Shown: positions 1 to 12,646, counted from the stretch's first letter. The stretch is 64,000 nt of DNA from Pseudeuparius sepicola (GCA_963920635.1 OY987299.1:128399373-128463372); one strand, 5' to 3'. Numbers and translations: made by a program. The notes: generated by a model from the letters alone, not told the origin.

Positions 1-79
1 TGTCAATTATACGACACCTCTCATTTAATTTCATACCATACACATGTAAATAAAGACGATTCTGACACATTTGGCTGAA

Positions 80-310
80 AGTTTTTCCTCCGGACCGAAG
101 TTTTTCAGTTCGGCGCCGCGTCCGCCTGTTCCCGCGCGGTTCGGCCTCTGGTCCCGAACGGTGCCTCGCGTGTTACTCGTGTTGTGTTCTACTCTACTGG
201 TAAGAAATAAACAAAATGAAAAATAGTGTGCAGGACATTTTGAAAGTCAACTTTTTAAGTCTTTCATTGACCGAAAAAGTTGAAATAAAAACTCTTGGGG
301 GACCAACTCC
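80..310 (+). repeat. Fragment of ZMYM1-type hAT-like element (5' leader, copy 1)
   Basis: This GC-rich stretch matches, in inverted orientation, the segment at about 14765-14990. Shared blocks include GGTGCCTCGCGTGTTA, AAAATGAAAAATAGTG and TTTCATTGACCGAAAAAG. The 14.8 kb copy continues into a transposase start and this one does not, so it is a solo leader fragment. A third, internally deleted piece lies at 53085-53160. The family assignment comes from the protein next to the 14.8 kb copy. Confidence 0.7.
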
Positions 311-1005
311 AGATTTGCAATTATCTCAACCGAGCGGATAAAGTTGCAAGTCGCAATTTTACGCGACACTTTTATAGGAATATATGTACGTTCGACAGGA
401 ACAAGTGAATATGTGAATGCGACAAGTAAAAAATTAAATTAACAGTTCTGCGTTATTAACTAAAAAACAGATATTATTTTTTTATGAACATTTTATAATA
501 ATTATGCAAAAATAAGTAATTTCTACTAAAAATAAAATACAAGAGGCCCATGCAGAAAGTAGGTACCCACCTATTTTTTTTTAAACTTTTCAAAACAAAA
601 CCCCCAGGAACCATCACTGCTTCGATTATATGAGAGATCCTCTAAGTCATTGCGTTGCAATGTTAATGTTAAAAATACATACAAGATGTGCGTCTGCATT
701 TATGTGAATTGAGACACACAATGATTTCAAGCGGTTGGAATGGGACATACCTATCTTGAAACAAGAACTGCATATAAATCTTCAGAATCTTGCAGAATCA
801 AAGGTCCCAATATTTTCATTTGCTTATTTTTTTATCAAAGTGCAAAAAATGAACCATTTTGTTCGATTATTTTGTAAAAAAAGTTGATATCTAGAAAAGT
901 TTTTATTACTTTTTTGATCAGTGCCTGATTATTCCGACACTGAATACGTTCTATTTAGTTTAAACACGCAAGTTTCCGCACGAAACAAACAAACAAACAA
1001 AACAA
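311..1005. other. No gene seen
   Basis: AT-rich sequence with no convincing reading frame. It ends in a short (AAAC)n simple repeat at about 985-1005 that runs into the transposase pseudogene. Confidence 0.5.
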
Positions 1006-1011
1006 ACAGAA

Positions 1012-1941
1012 GTTGCTCAGCGATTTGAAGTGAGCAATAGCGTCATTAGCAGGCTGGTACATCGTTTTAACGAAACCGGTAGTGTGGCAGAGAGATCTAG
1101 AAGTGGTGCTTCAAGAAGAACAAGAAGAACAAGAAGAACAACAGAGAGAGCCGCTATCAACTTGTAGGTACCTATAAGCAATCGCCTTTACGATACTACT
1201 GGCACGCGTGTATCCATAGAAACCATACGCAGACGATTGCATGAAGCTAATCTCAGTTCAAGACGTCTTTTACGCCGAATTCCACTTACCGCAGATGATA
1301 GACAAACAAGATTAGCATGGGCAAGGCAACATGTAAATTGGACCGAAGAATGGAAAAGAGTACTTTTAGCTGATGAATCCAGGTATGGAAGATACTCTGA
1401 CAGCAGAAGGGTAAGAGTGTGGACATTGCCTAGAACACCAAGAAATCTCCGTTCTATTCAAACAGTACATCCCTACAGAGGTGGCACAATCATGGTGTGG
1501 GGTGGTATATGTTTTGATGGGCGTACAGATCTCTACATTTGTCAGGGTAACATGAATGGCCTAGAATATCAAGAACATGTTATTGACAATGTTTTGCCGA
1601 TGTTTCATGCTGCTGTTGGCCAAAACTTTCGTTTTTTGGACGACAATGCCCGACCACACCGTTCTGCCGCTGTTCTAAATTCGTTAGATAGGCAAGGTAT
1701 TCCACATTTAAGACTTCCTCCGCGCTCCCCTGACCTAAATTGCATCGAACGTACGTGGGATATGCTGCAAAGAAGACTTGACGATCATCAACCGAAGCCT
1801 GAGACACTGTATCAACTTAGACAAATTCTTCCTCAATTGTGGGCAGAAATACCACAAGATTATTTTAATACCCTAATTGAGAGTATGCAGAGACGATGTC
1901 GTGCCGTTATAGAAGTTCGTGGTGGATATGCGACATACTAA
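1012..1941 (+). pseudogene. Tc1-like (DD34E) transposase, 5'-truncated, one internal stop
   Basis: This is the transposase of a Tc1 element, which would cut and paste DNA at TA sites. The frame from 1012 encodes part of the N-terminal helix-turn-helix domain (VAQRFEVSNSVISRLVHRF, then ETGSVAERSRSG). It hits a single in-frame TAG at 1165-1167 and continues in the same frame to 1941. The catalytic triad is visible: D in LLADESRY, D in FLDDNARPH and E in DLNCIERTW. Exactly 34 residues separate the last two, the DD34E spacing of Tc1. The start codon and first residues are missing, replaced by a low-complexity AAAC/AAC run, and a short AAGAACAAG repeat expands the linker. Terminal inverted repeats were not recognised. 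It is a dead copy, though decayed only mildly. Confidence 0.9.
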
Positions 1942-2780
1942 ATCATCGAATTCGATATGTTGTAATTTGCCGATGATATCAAAATTATTCGTTTTTTATC
2001 TTAATATTTGTGGAACGACAAAAAATTCAATAAATATTTATACTTGATTCACAAATGTCTTTTAGTACTAGTTTAAATAGGAAAATTCCAAAGAAATAAA
2101 ATTTTGTAAGTCATTTCATGCATTTCCTTAATTTATGTGGAGCAGTTTATATTGTTCCCCTACGCCCATGTCGAACGCAGTCTTCTAAACCGAGTTTCCT
2201 CATGCCCCAAGCGGGAATTTTTTCGGTGAGTTCTCGAGGTAAATTCTCGCTTCCTACACAACAAAAACTGCAAGACGAAGCGCCGAAATTCGACTTCAAA
2301 GCCAGAGCAGCCAGTTCCCGAATTTGTTGACTCGCGCCGAGGGGAAAAGCAGGAGATGCCTTATTGCTGTTTTTGGTAGGGGCCGGGGAGCTGCAGCCGC
2401 TGCCTAATAACTGACTGTGTAAATTTGGATTCGTTTCCGGCGTTTGACTAGACGCGGAATATTTGCGATGCTCGATGTAAATCGAGTTGCGTCAATAAAA
2501 CTTTTTGTTTGTATTTTCGATTTGCCTATAAAAGAAAGCAACAAAAATTATATGTCTAAACGCATAGAGTAAATGAGACATAATATATAGGCATAAGCAT
2601 TGTTGAAGAAGTCCGCAAAATAATCCCGGTCACCAACTTTCAAACTTTAATTTAGTAGACACAAATAGGCATTTTAAATTAGTTATAGTTAATAGTTTTA
2701 ATAGTTAATACTTTTACATTCTACTAAACCGGAAGTAATATTGACGGCAGTAAAGTGTCCCAAAATCGTCATTAAAAGCA
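1942..2780. other. No gene seen
   Basis: This follows the Tc1 pseudogene. The part at 2160-2480 is richer in G+C than its surroundings but has no supported reading frame. Short frames on both strands lack family features. Confidence 0.45.
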
Positions 2781-2783
2781 CAG

Positions 2784-2820
2784 AAATCGTACAATAATGG
2801 GCTACATTATTGTACGATTT
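2784..2820. repeat. Perfect 16-bp hairpin
   Basis: AAATCGTACAATAATG at 2784-2799 is followed by a 5-base loop and its exact reverse complement at 2805-2820. No target duplication was identified. Confidence 0.8.
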
Positions 2821-3216
2821 TTTCAATAAGTAGGCCTTGGCGAGATGTAAACACCAAACGTCAGACGCGGAGAAATCGCCCGTCAAAAGTGACCAAATAT
2901 TCAAAACCCGGCCGATAAAGGCTCATTTAACTTTTCGTACACATTGCGAAATTGTTTCCTATAGAAGCGCAATCCTTCAGTATACATATTTTAGTAAGTT
3001 TGAATATCAATAGATTTGTTGTGGAGGCTGCACAAGAAGCAGCAGTTTGGTTTTTCTGTACGAAGATGCCATGTCTTGTCTTACTTGACCTAGGTAGAGC
3101 AATCGTCAAAGTCAAGCAACGCCGCGCGTAGTCGGTTCATGGACGGGTGATCCCTTATTATTATTTTCGTGCCTAATAAAACATTTTTTTTTTTCCGATT
3201 TCAAAAAAAATATAAT

Positions 3217-3336
3217 ATGTACCTCGGCACTGAAGTTCTTTTTATGACTCATGTGGTTTATTTGCCTCGGCCAGAGGCCTTGGCAACTAAATTCCACATG
3301 AGTCATAAAAAGTTGAACTTCAGTGCCTTGGTACAT
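3217..3336. repeat. Foldback miniature element
   Basis: Two arms of about 55 bp face each other. The left starts ATGTACCTCGGCACTGAAGT and the right ends with the near-complement of that sequence (CAGTGCCTTGGTACAT). A shared inner block, TTTTTATGACTCATGTGG, is reverse-complemented in the right arm. It is non-coding. Confidence 0.8.
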
Positions 3337-3587
3337 AAATAACTATTTTTTACTACTAACCTGAGAAATTACCATTATTTACCTCATTCCTCTAATGAGA
3401 AGTAATATTTCTCACCCTAGGTAAATAATGATAATAAAAAAATACCTAGGTAAATAATGAAAAAATTTCTATATGACATTTAAAGATTAGTGTCATTTTA
3501 TCAGTTTGAAGTATTTGAAAAAAGCCAGAAATGACTAAAATAAACTAAAATATGGCAATATTTCAATGTTAGTAGTAAAAAAAATTC

Positions 3588-3708
3588 TATACACACTTCG
3601 GTTGAGAAGGCCATTATTTAGGTCGCATATTATATCCTTCAGCGCTACGCGCCTCAGGATATAAAGAAGCTCGGTATATAATGGCTCACTTCTCAACCTA
3701 AGTGTATA
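3588..3708. repeat. Foldback miniature element
   Basis: An imperfect inverted repeat. The left arm begins TATACACACTTCGGTTGAGA and the right arm ends TCTCAACCTAAGTGTATA. The centre reads AGCGCTACGCGCC. Non-coding. Confidence 0.75.
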
Positions 3709-3839
3709 ATATACTATTATTCGGTTTACAAATCTTTGAAAATAATTAAGAAACGGCTGCGAATATGAAAAAATACTAAGAGATATGTTTTGTTAACCAT
3801 TATGTATTCACCACCCAAAACAAATTTAAACAATGCGAT

Positions 3840-4164
3840 TATACAGGGTATTTATATTTTTCTGAACTAATTAATTTTAATAACCCCTCAGGAGCTTCAT
3901 ATCAACCTTAAGTTTGACGGCTCATCCGCTCATGTGACACCCCAAGTTTGAAGAAAATATCTCATGTAGAGATACTTCGAAATATGTGTATTTTTCTCTA
4001 AATTTCTACGCTCTGTATAAAGAAAACTATGACCCGTAGGAGAAAAAATGTAAGAAGAAGTGCCATTATTTTGACTCCAAGAATACGTGGTTTCATTTTT
4101 GACCATTAGTTCAGTTACATACGTGCGTTTGGGTCGTGCACTAATCAAAGTTACACCCTGTATA
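3840..4164. mobile_element. Putative MITE with ACAGGGT ends
   Basis: A 325-bp segment bounded by TATACAGGGTA on the left and ACACCCTGTATA on the right. This end type (CAGGGTG next to TA) recurs in the window at 9620, 22453, 36592 and 63944 and is typical of Tc1/mariner-related miniature elements. No transposase. Confidence 0.55.
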
Positions 4165-4925
4165 GGTACCTTTAAAAAGACTATTTTAAATGAGAATTAA
4201 CCTTGAGTTTTTATTTTAACAGAAAAAGCTTTCCGTCTCCGTACATCAGCGTGGAAAAAAATTGGCGTCCCTTTGCGAATAAAAATTAAAATTTCTTTGA
4301 ACCTGAGACTCAAATAATTTATCTGGTTGCATAAAAAGGTCGGCTAAAAGGGCATTTAAAATTATAATGGCCCGTCCCTTGATATACGCTGCATTAACTT
4401 TATTAAAAATGGATTAAGTTTAGCTGGGATAAAAAAATATGCATTATCTGGCCCATTATTTTTCCAACCTGACACAGAACGAGGGCTAATTAATGACGAC
4501 TCGCCCCCAGCTAAATCTATTTTAAGTTTTATTTGCGATTAATATTCTAGAAGGAAAATAATATCAACTTTATTAAGTGTCAAAGTTGGAAACAGCTTAT
4601 AGAAGTTTAACGGAAAATAGACTGATATCTAGCTGGTAATAATATACGAATAATGAAGTGCTAGAATTGTTTTCATATACCTACGTTGGAGATTTCTTGA
4701 TGAACAATTTTCAATAATAAACCATGTCAAATAGTGGCTTGGACTCGAATCCCCATGTATAACTAAGATGGGAAAGAAACAGCACACAAGAAAACATAAG
4801 AGTTGGAATAACGAATAAATTGATAAGAAGAAATTTCAGCTCACACATTGGTTGCTAAATAATGGAATCAGATAATTGCTTATGATTTTAGTGGAAACAC
4901 TGTAGATAGAAATGGATATACTAGA
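4165..4925. other. No gene seen
   Basis: AT-rich DNA without a supported frame or recognised repeat. Confidence 0.45.
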
Positions 4926-4927
4926 GG

Positions 4928-6265
4928 CGTCAGATTAAGATATGATGAGTTAGTTACATGCTGAAAAGTGTGCATTTCAATAATCTGACTATTTGAGCGT
5001 GACGTGAGGGGTAGGAGGGTCACAAACTTGCAAAAAAAAACGTTACCTCGACTTTCTCGAGCGCGGTCGAATATATTTTTATTTTGAAGTAAATAATTCA
5101 AGGATGACGGGAAAAATATAATCTGCCGATTTCCACAAGCCGAAGTAGCAAAAATCGTCGATAAAGTTTAGCGCGTGCAGCTAGCTGCAGTGAAGCATGT
5201 ATTCCCCACTACGCGCGTCTCTTCCCCTTTCACTCTTTCTCTCGCACCGTCACACGCCAGCCATCACGCCATCACAGCTGATCACAACACTCGTGGTATT
5301 ATATGTACAGAGTTATTCAAACTCGATGTCCCTGGCCTATTGTGGGCAAACGAAAAGAGAAAAGATATATCTGCTTCCGGGGTCTTAAATGGGACCAAAC
5401 GAAGACTAAATTAAGATAAAATTGAGAATATTTGACAAACGACCCTCTGCGTCGCGGCGCCCTTCGAATTTTTTATAACGAACGTACATTTTTTATTAGA
5501 TATTTGGATAGATCTGCTTTTTATCTATAAGTTTTATTTTAGACGTTTTTTCAAATTTTGTTTAGTTTATGAAATATAGGTAATAAAATATTTGAAAAGT
5601 CCACGTTCAACACCCTGTAATATAGAAAATAAATTATTAAGAGCATATGTTTTATAGACAAAAATTCCTTAATTTTAACAGACAATATATTTTTCTTAGA
5701 AAACGCAAATATTCATTAAAAAAATTATGAAAAACATTTTTTTTTCAAACCGTCAGATTAAGAAAATCCCTTCATATAATCGTCAGATTATGGATCAGCA
5801 CGACCAGGACATCAAGCTGAACCGTCTATATGAAAATCTGACGCGCTCGGGTAAATCAAAATGGCGATTTTTTTTGCATTTTCAAAAAGCCGCCACGAGC
5901 TGGCGTCACATCCGAATCGTCAGCATATTGAATGGGAGCTTCTTTCGGGTTCACTTAACATCCCTTCTGAATATCTGACGAGCTCGAGTCAATTTTTTTT
6001 CTTCCCATTTTTAACCCTTCCGTACGGCCGCCCCCACCATGCAACCCGGCAGATTAACATACCTACGTCATCGGAGACACGTGGGGCATATACACTATCA
6101 ATATCTGACGCGCTCGAATATCTCCATGTGACTATTTTTTTTTTACATTTGTGAAAGCCTGTAGACGCTCCCCCCACCGGTGGAAGGGTATATATCATAT
6201 AACCTTTTTTTCTATCTACCATCTAATCTTCAAAATCCAATAGGTCCCCACGACGCTCGAGTAGA
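4928..6265 (+). repeat. Cluster of CGTCAGATTA / ATCTGACGCGCTCGA motifs
   Basis: Two complementary-looking motifs recur. CGTCAGATTA appears at 4928, 5751 and 5781, with a variant CGTCAGCATATTGA at 5918. AATCTGAC followed by a GCTCGA-like tail appears at 4981 (variant), 5835, 5971 and 6101, with a degraded one at 6251. The CTGACG-GCTCGA units at 5835, 5971 and 6101 are about 130-136 bp apart, each followed by an A/T tract. CGTCAGATT and AATCTGACG are reverse complements, so the pairs could fold into hairpins. Short frames here are not conserved between units, so a non-coding array is the best reading. I do not recognise the family. Confidence 0.5.
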
Positions 6266-6269
6266 TCCC

Positions 6270-8095
6270 CATTTAGCATCGTGGGCTCCCCTACTATATA
6301 GAGTTGTTATGCCAAAAGGGAGAAAAATACTTCCTGGTCGAAAACACAGAGACCGTAGAACAAAAACTTTGCAAACCTATGTTACAGGTAGAGATGTAAT
6401 AAATCGTATAGCAATAATAATTATTGCCGGGATTCCCTCGTGCACAGAACAATACCTGGCCTTGATTGTAATTCAATACCTACTACCGGCTGAGGTTTGC
6501 CGTATAATCACCGGTAGCGTGTTACTTGGCCCCCACAAAAGGCTTTCCACGGATAACAATTAGCCCTAGGATTGGAGATTGGGGCTTGGCCACGTGCAAG
6601 GAATATTAATGAACTATTCATATCAGACGTCTAATTATTGCATTGTGTGTATGTACGTATGCTTGCCGGCAAATAACTTTGGCCACGGGTTAAGGTTTCG
6701 GAAATTGAATGCTTTAACCAGAGTGTTACCTAATATCTGGGTTCGAGTAAAAAAAAAAGAATGATCAAATTTATCGGTATCTTGTAGGATTGACAAAGTA
6801 ATTAGGTACCTCTTTGTTATGCACCGACTAGCTCCTATAGGTAAAATACCTTATCGAGAAAGGTATACTTTGAAATTGAGTGCGCCACCCGTTTTTCTTT
6901 TGGTGGTGCCCAACACAGTACAAAGAGGTATAACCCAGGTGACTGGGGTTATAAAACGGGAAATAAATATTGTTTGCCAATAACAACAAAATATGTAAAT
7001 TATCAACTATAGGGTATATTCGCAGTTTGTAAACCTAGAGAACATCGGCCAAGCTACTAATAATAAAATACAGCACACCATAAAATAGATATCTCGATAA
7101 AGCAACCAAATATCACAGATAATTGATTAGGTAAGCTACAAACAATTGCATAATAATTATTAACAGGCAGGCTTAAAGAAAAAAAAAACAGAACAAAGGA
7201 ATCCCCGTGTATAATATTATACCTGGTGCACACGCATAAATTTGATAAAAAGGTACGTAACTTGGCAAAATATAGCAGATAACTTTTATAATGGCTAATT
7301 AAGGGTGCAGAATAATTGATAAATTGACTATTTTGTGCAGCTATCTCGCGCTTGGCCACTATGTTAAGTTAAAATAATAATAGTAATAAACTGGAGAGGA
7401 CTTGCCGGTAAGTCGATTATCCACCCAGTCTGGTTGCGGGTTTTTCTTGTGATTACATAAAGTGGCGGATAGCTGCCCAGAACGGTCGACTTCGCCCTGA
7501 GTATGGTATGTAGGTTTGTTGAAGACTGATTGTGCAATGGGGAGACAATCTAACTCTGTCGTCCGGGAAAGACGTTCGGGGTATGGAGAAAAAGGCCTAA
7601 AATGTTACATTACTCACATTAGCGTTTAGGGCACAAATAAGGGAATATTACTGTACTCCGAACTGACTTACCAAGTTGGAGGTGGCCTCGTGGTGTGGAG
7701 AAGGGTGTGGTGATGGTCAAGACGAATCCATATGAAAATAAGGTGGGTCACAATATTCCTCAAGAAAATTACGTAAAATACGTGACTAGTCCAAAACTAA
7801 ACTATTTGGCGACTAGTAATCTTGCGGTATTGCTGAATGAATTCTAGAAAAATTGGCAAACTGCCCGGTGTAGAAAACGTGTCCTCTTCGACCACTCTCA
7901 CCTCAACCGACCATCACCAAAAAAAAAACAAGGAAGCACTTCCCCCCAAGGCGAGCCTCTCCGTGAAGGCGCCAAAATCCATGACTTAGGGACTTTTAGC
8001 AGAAACCGAATTAATGACACACTGCTCGATCAAATCGGGAACTTGACGTTTGCGACAATTGACGTGTTTGGCAAGTCGGTTCTCCGAAATATGTG
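6270..8095. other. No gene seen
   Basis: Mixed AT-rich sequence with several short frames, none with family features. A CA/GT-poor G-rich patch lies around 7900-7990. Confidence 0.4.
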
Positions 8096-8099
8096 GAAA

Positions 8100-8645
8100 T
8101 TGGAAGAAATATAACAGATAGTTGCAACAATAACAGCAACAATGATGTGGGGCCACGAAATAATATCATAGAAGGACGCTAAGGTGAGTGCAACACTTGT
8201 AATTATTAAATATTTTATGTGTTTGTTGTCTACCCATCAAACTAATCAGTCGGTTATTTTATTTGTTTTAGGTAGGGCGTGTGAGGCGAAACTACTACCT
8301 ATATCTATCCATGATAGCTGCAAAACAATGGTCAGCCAGTAAATTTATTTCAATAAAGAAAGCGAAATTCGTAAAGCCGATCGCAAATTGTCCCCGAGCC
8401 CGCAGAAAAAGGTAAACATGCGCCTACACAGTGGTCGCGCTAAGCAGTGCGAAACGGATAGAAGTATAATGCAAGGATTTCCAGGTATGTTAACAATTAA
8501 TTTAATTAGTCATAAAAGAAAATTATTTTACTCTACTTCAGGAGGCGAAACCAATTTTATGAAAACATTAGCGGACAATAGGAAAGCCAACATGAATTTA
8601 AAGCATTACCAAATTAAATGCAACAAAGTTATAGCAAAATAAATA
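8100..8645 (+). other. Possible three-exon transcript of unknown nature
   Basis: Good splice-site series occur on the plus strand: donor AAG|GTGAGTG at 8180, acceptor TTTTAG| at 8272, donor CCAG|GTATGT at 8484, acceptor CTTCAG| at about 8541. They are followed by an AATAAA at about 8639. Joining the last two exons keeps one frame open (reading QGFP then GGETNFMKTLAD) up to a TAA just before the signal. That frame has no upstream ATG in good context other than MRLHSGRAK. No family was recognised. It may be a lncRNA, a degenerate transposon gene or chance. Confidence 0.3.
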
Positions 8646-9132
8646 AAGGCATTTGAAGAAGAAATGTAAGTGTTCTATTGTAAAAAAAAGGTAATTTCTT
8701 TTTTTTCTTTCCCTTTATCCGCTTGAAACTTTTTGAACCGTAACAAGAGGTTGTAGACTTATTTTGGCAATTCGATGAATTTCTGGTGAGTTCATTTCAT
8801 TTTGACGAAGTTTTGATCTGGAATTAAGATTCAACAATAAGCTCTAGAGACATCACGTAAAAATATGGTTCGTATGTTGCCATTAAGTGTCCATTTTGAT
8901 TTATTTTCTGGTGGAGGAACACAAGTTCAAGAAAAATTCAGTCGATATTACAAGGCAATAATTTATAACCGGCACGTGTTATCATAGTGCCTTTTAACAT
9001 ACTTTCCCCTAACTACCGTCGAAAGTCCTACTAAAATCTATTCAAATAAATCCCTTTTTTTTTCTCATCGAGATAACCTAGGTAGGTAAAATGAAGGGTG
9101 CCATTAGCCCTCGAAATCGCAATGCAGCGTAA

Positions 9133-9350
9133 ATCGATCCTGCTAATTTAAGTGGCCGTAATAATTCAGAATATGTTAATATCGGCCTCACTTAAACGCG
9201 TTCTAGACATTTTACGGGGGAGCTTACCATAAAAGTGCTGTTTAAGACTTGCCTAAGTGCGGTCGAGAGCTCCTCCGTTGAAATACTACGGCCTAATTGG
9301 AAAAGTTTTTATTTCAACTGTTAGCGAAAGGTGTTTTAAGTTAGGTAGAG
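9133..9350 (+). repeat. Dispersed repeat, copy 1 (related to 20715-20880)
   Basis: Blocks shared with 20715-20880 include GCTAATTTAAGTGGCC, GGCCTAATTGGAAAAGTTTT and GCGAAAGGTGTTTTA, in the same order and orientation. The two copies are diverged and non-coding, and their ends were not found. Confidence 0.6.
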
Positions 9351-9619
9351 GTTCTAGGTACTGAGCACCAGAATGTGACCGGTGTTTTTTTATATAGAAG
9401 CTCGGATATAGTGTAAAATTCGTAATTGTGGCTATATTATAACAATAGTAGTGTCATTAGAGTAACCGAAATATGTAAGTCTAAACCCTAAAAATATGCG
9501 CATAAAAAATATGCAAATAATTTAGTCAAAATATACAGGAAAATTTTGAAAATATGCAAATTAAGAAATACTTTTAAAATATAAATTTATTGTTTCATTT
9601 ACAAATAAACATATATGTA

Positions 9620-10325
9620 CAGGGTGGCCCACCACGAACTGCATCGATCTATATATGGAAAACTAAAAGTAGGAAAATTCTGAAAATTTGGCACCTCACG
9701 AATGCCGATGGGCGCTGCTCATCTAAAATATTTTGGTGAATCTGGCACTTCCGGTTATACCGGAAGTCGATATCAACTTTCTTCTCTCAAATGGAACACC
9801 CTATATATTATTGCATTTTTTGATTTTAAGCATCATTTTGGAACAAAAACATGCAACATGTCCTATGTCTGAATCCAACCGTTTTTGAGATATTTGCATT
9901 TTTCCGAAAAAAATTACAGGTGCAGATCTAAAGTCAATTAGCAATTTTTATACGAGGAAACCGCGAAATTTCAAAACGAATTTTTGGCATCGTGTAACAG
10001 AAGTCCTGACCTAGTGATCTCTGCTGAGAAATAAATCCGTTCTTATACAGAGTGTTCACAAAATATGAATAAAAATTACATTCAAAATGAGAATAAATCT
10101 TATGCGATCTTATTTCACCACTAAAAATGATGACAACTTTGTGTAAGGTTTCCTATACCTACCTAAATGCAGTAATTTTCGACTAATTTACGAAAAACCC
10201 ACTTTTCGCCCATAAAATGCGGGGTTTGCCCATCGGCATTGGTGAGGTGCCAAATTTTCAGAATTTTCCTTCTTTTAGTTTTCCATACCTATATAGATCG
10301 ATGCAGTTCGTGGTGGGCCACCCTG
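9620..10325. mobile_element. 706-bp TIR element with TA duplication (nested in hAT)
   Basis: About 100-bp inverted repeats start CAGGGTGGCCCACCACGAAC and are flanked by TA on both sides (9618-9619 and 10326-10327). The arms continue through GATCGATGCAGTT and AATTTGGCACCTCACG complements. There is no transposase frame. TA duplication and the CAGGG end suggest a Tc1/mariner-type MITE. Confidence 0.8.
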
Positions 10326-10830
10326 TATAATGTAGGTAGATACAAATTTCTAAATGCATTTATACATAGTAAACGTAACAATAATTTATATTAAATTTTC
10401 TACATACAGGGCGATTGAACTAAATCTAAATATGCATTTATTATAAATTATAAAAATCAGGTTGAAATTTAGTTGTAAAAACAATAAACCACTAAATGTT
10501 GCTCAATATTCTCAATTAAAAATTTATAAATGGAGAAACTCCTTTCCACATCAACCGATGTAAGAGGTGCGCTTTTAAAATTGCTCACTATCACAGGATC
10601 CAAATCGATGGATTCGGTAAAATCTCCCTTTAAAATATTTGCTGCTTGGCTAAGAAACTGAAACCCACTATTTTTTTCCAACACATTTCTAAATTTTTGA
10701 AATATTTTTTCCCCAATTTTACCTGTGACGTTTTGAAAAGCAACCTCAGATTGTTTTACCAGTTCTACACTTCGGGCTAATGGCAAATTAGATTCCTTCA
10801 TTTGTGTTATTGTTTTAGGAAGAAAGCTAT

Positions 10831-12341
10831 CAGTGGCGGCTCGTGGTCGAATATATCGGGGGTTCACATGTGACATCGCTACTAAATCTTTATAGGGGGG
10901 GGGCGACATTTTACTAACGAGCCTACTAACTTACCTGGGGTCCTATAGGGTAGTAGTCCGTGGAAGCGGCAGCATAAATAAATAACGGCAGTAGCGTAAA
11001 TAGTCTGGTCCGGGTACACTACACACATACAGACTCCATAAAGGACCGAGTAATGAACAAAAAAAACTATACAATAAAGAACACAAAATTAAATCCAAAC
11101 TTTTGTTTAAATAAATTTTAAAGTTATTAAAATTTAAGAGGGGGTTGCCAACAGCGAAAGTGCCGTTAGATTTAGTATTTTTTTAAGTTGTATAGCATAA
11201 AATCTAATAACATTTTACCTGGCAAAAATTTAGTACAAACATCTCTGTCTTCATTTTAATCATAAGATCATAAAAGCATATGCACTGGAATTATTATTTT
11301 CCCCAAGGTTTTCATAACCTATAAGACAAAACTCTGCTGGTAAAATGAAGACAGAGCTGTTTGTACTAAATTTTTGGCAAGGTAAAATGTTATTAGATCT
11401 TATGTTATACAACTTAAAAAAATACGAAATCTAACGTCACTTTCGCTGTCGGCAACCCCCTCTTAAAAAATTTTTTCATAAATAAAATTATTGTTCTCGC
11501 CTTTTTTCGCATGGGCAAAATGTTCTATTACTTTGTCGTTGAAGTCTGGTATATCTTGTAGGTACGTCCATGACTATGACACTGACACTGCTACGACTAT
11601 TTTTTAACGCGTCTTCGTGTTGTATAATTTATTATTTTAAAACAACCCGCGACGGCCGCGAAGTGCCTGTACCTGTACCGGCATTTGTTTACATTTTTTC
11701 GCAGACGACGCAGAGTGACGCAGACTGAGAGGCGGGCGAGGCGGCCCAGCTGGGCCCGCAGCGTTGTCGGTTATTTACTGTCTTGCTTGCAAAAATTTGA
11801 ATAACACTGTTTTGTTAGTTGCCTTTTGCCTTGCAGCCTGCAGGCATGGGTCATAGTATAAAGTATAAACAATTTGTTTTTATTGTCATAAAGAAATGTC
11901 ACTCAAAATTCGGACCTGGCCTGGCTATGGTCTTAAAAAATAGATATTGTCTTGGCGATCCCTATCAATCGAGCCAACCTGCAATGCCGCGACGAAACCC
12001 ACTGCTGGATCACGATTTTAATGTGCTCCTCGGCTATATAGCGGTCCTTGTTTATCATACATATTTTGGCTGTTTCGCTCCTTGCGATATTAGACAGAGA
12101 CGGGCGCTATTTTATCGGATCTCGCACTTTTTAGGAGCAAGTGCTCATGAGATTAGTTATTAAGTTATTATGGATTTTCACCAACGGTCCGCCAGCTATT
12201 TTCACCAACGGTTCCGCCAGCCAGGATAAAATCTGTTTCTGTTTGCGATTGATTGACTTGCCTTATAGCTTATAGGTAATTAAATACCTAACAAAAAATA
12301 TTTTCTCGTGCTCCTGTGCTCTTACATAAAAACCGCCACTG
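10831..12341. mobile_element. Non-autonomous hAT-type element, 1511 bp, 8-bp TSD
   Basis: The ends are CAGTGGCGGC and GCCGCCACTG-like (right end AACCGCCACTG), flanked by the direct duplication AAAGCTAT at 10823-10830 and 12342-12349. It interrupts the hAT transposase frame. The interior has a CpG-rich patch (11640-11770) and a nested TTAA element, and no transposase. The 111-aa frame at 11819 shows no family features. Confidence 0.88.
11138..11462. mobile_element. TTAA-flanked foldback element (piggyBac-type MITE)
   Basis: TTAA duplications at 11134-11137 and 11463-11466 flank inverted repeats of about 120 bp that begin GAGGGGGTTGCCAACAGCGA. TTAA target duplication with short G-rich ends points to piggyBac mobilisation. 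Non-coding. Confidence 0.8.
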
Positions 12342-12646
12342 AAAGCTATAATTTGCTTTTAGAAAGAAAAGTTGTTTCTTTATTTCCTTGTTTTCGAATA
12401 GTTGTTTAACATCTGTAAGGGACTGGGAAGATTCGTTCGAAAATTCTGAAATTAGATCTTTCAGTTGGCAAAAATTCTCGCAATAAAAAAATGCAGCTTC
12501 CAACCAAGTGCCCCATCTTGTAATAACAGGTTGAGGTGCAAGATTAGTGTTTGGTAGTTTTTCTTTGTAGAACTGAACCCTTATAGGCACTTTAAGGAAG
12601 ACTTTTTTCATGTTGGAAATTAAACTATTTACAACAGCGGAAAATG

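Noticed and set aside
11819..12163. 114-residue frame inside the nested hAT-type element
   Set aside because: No recognised motif; within a non-autonomous element and without transposase features.
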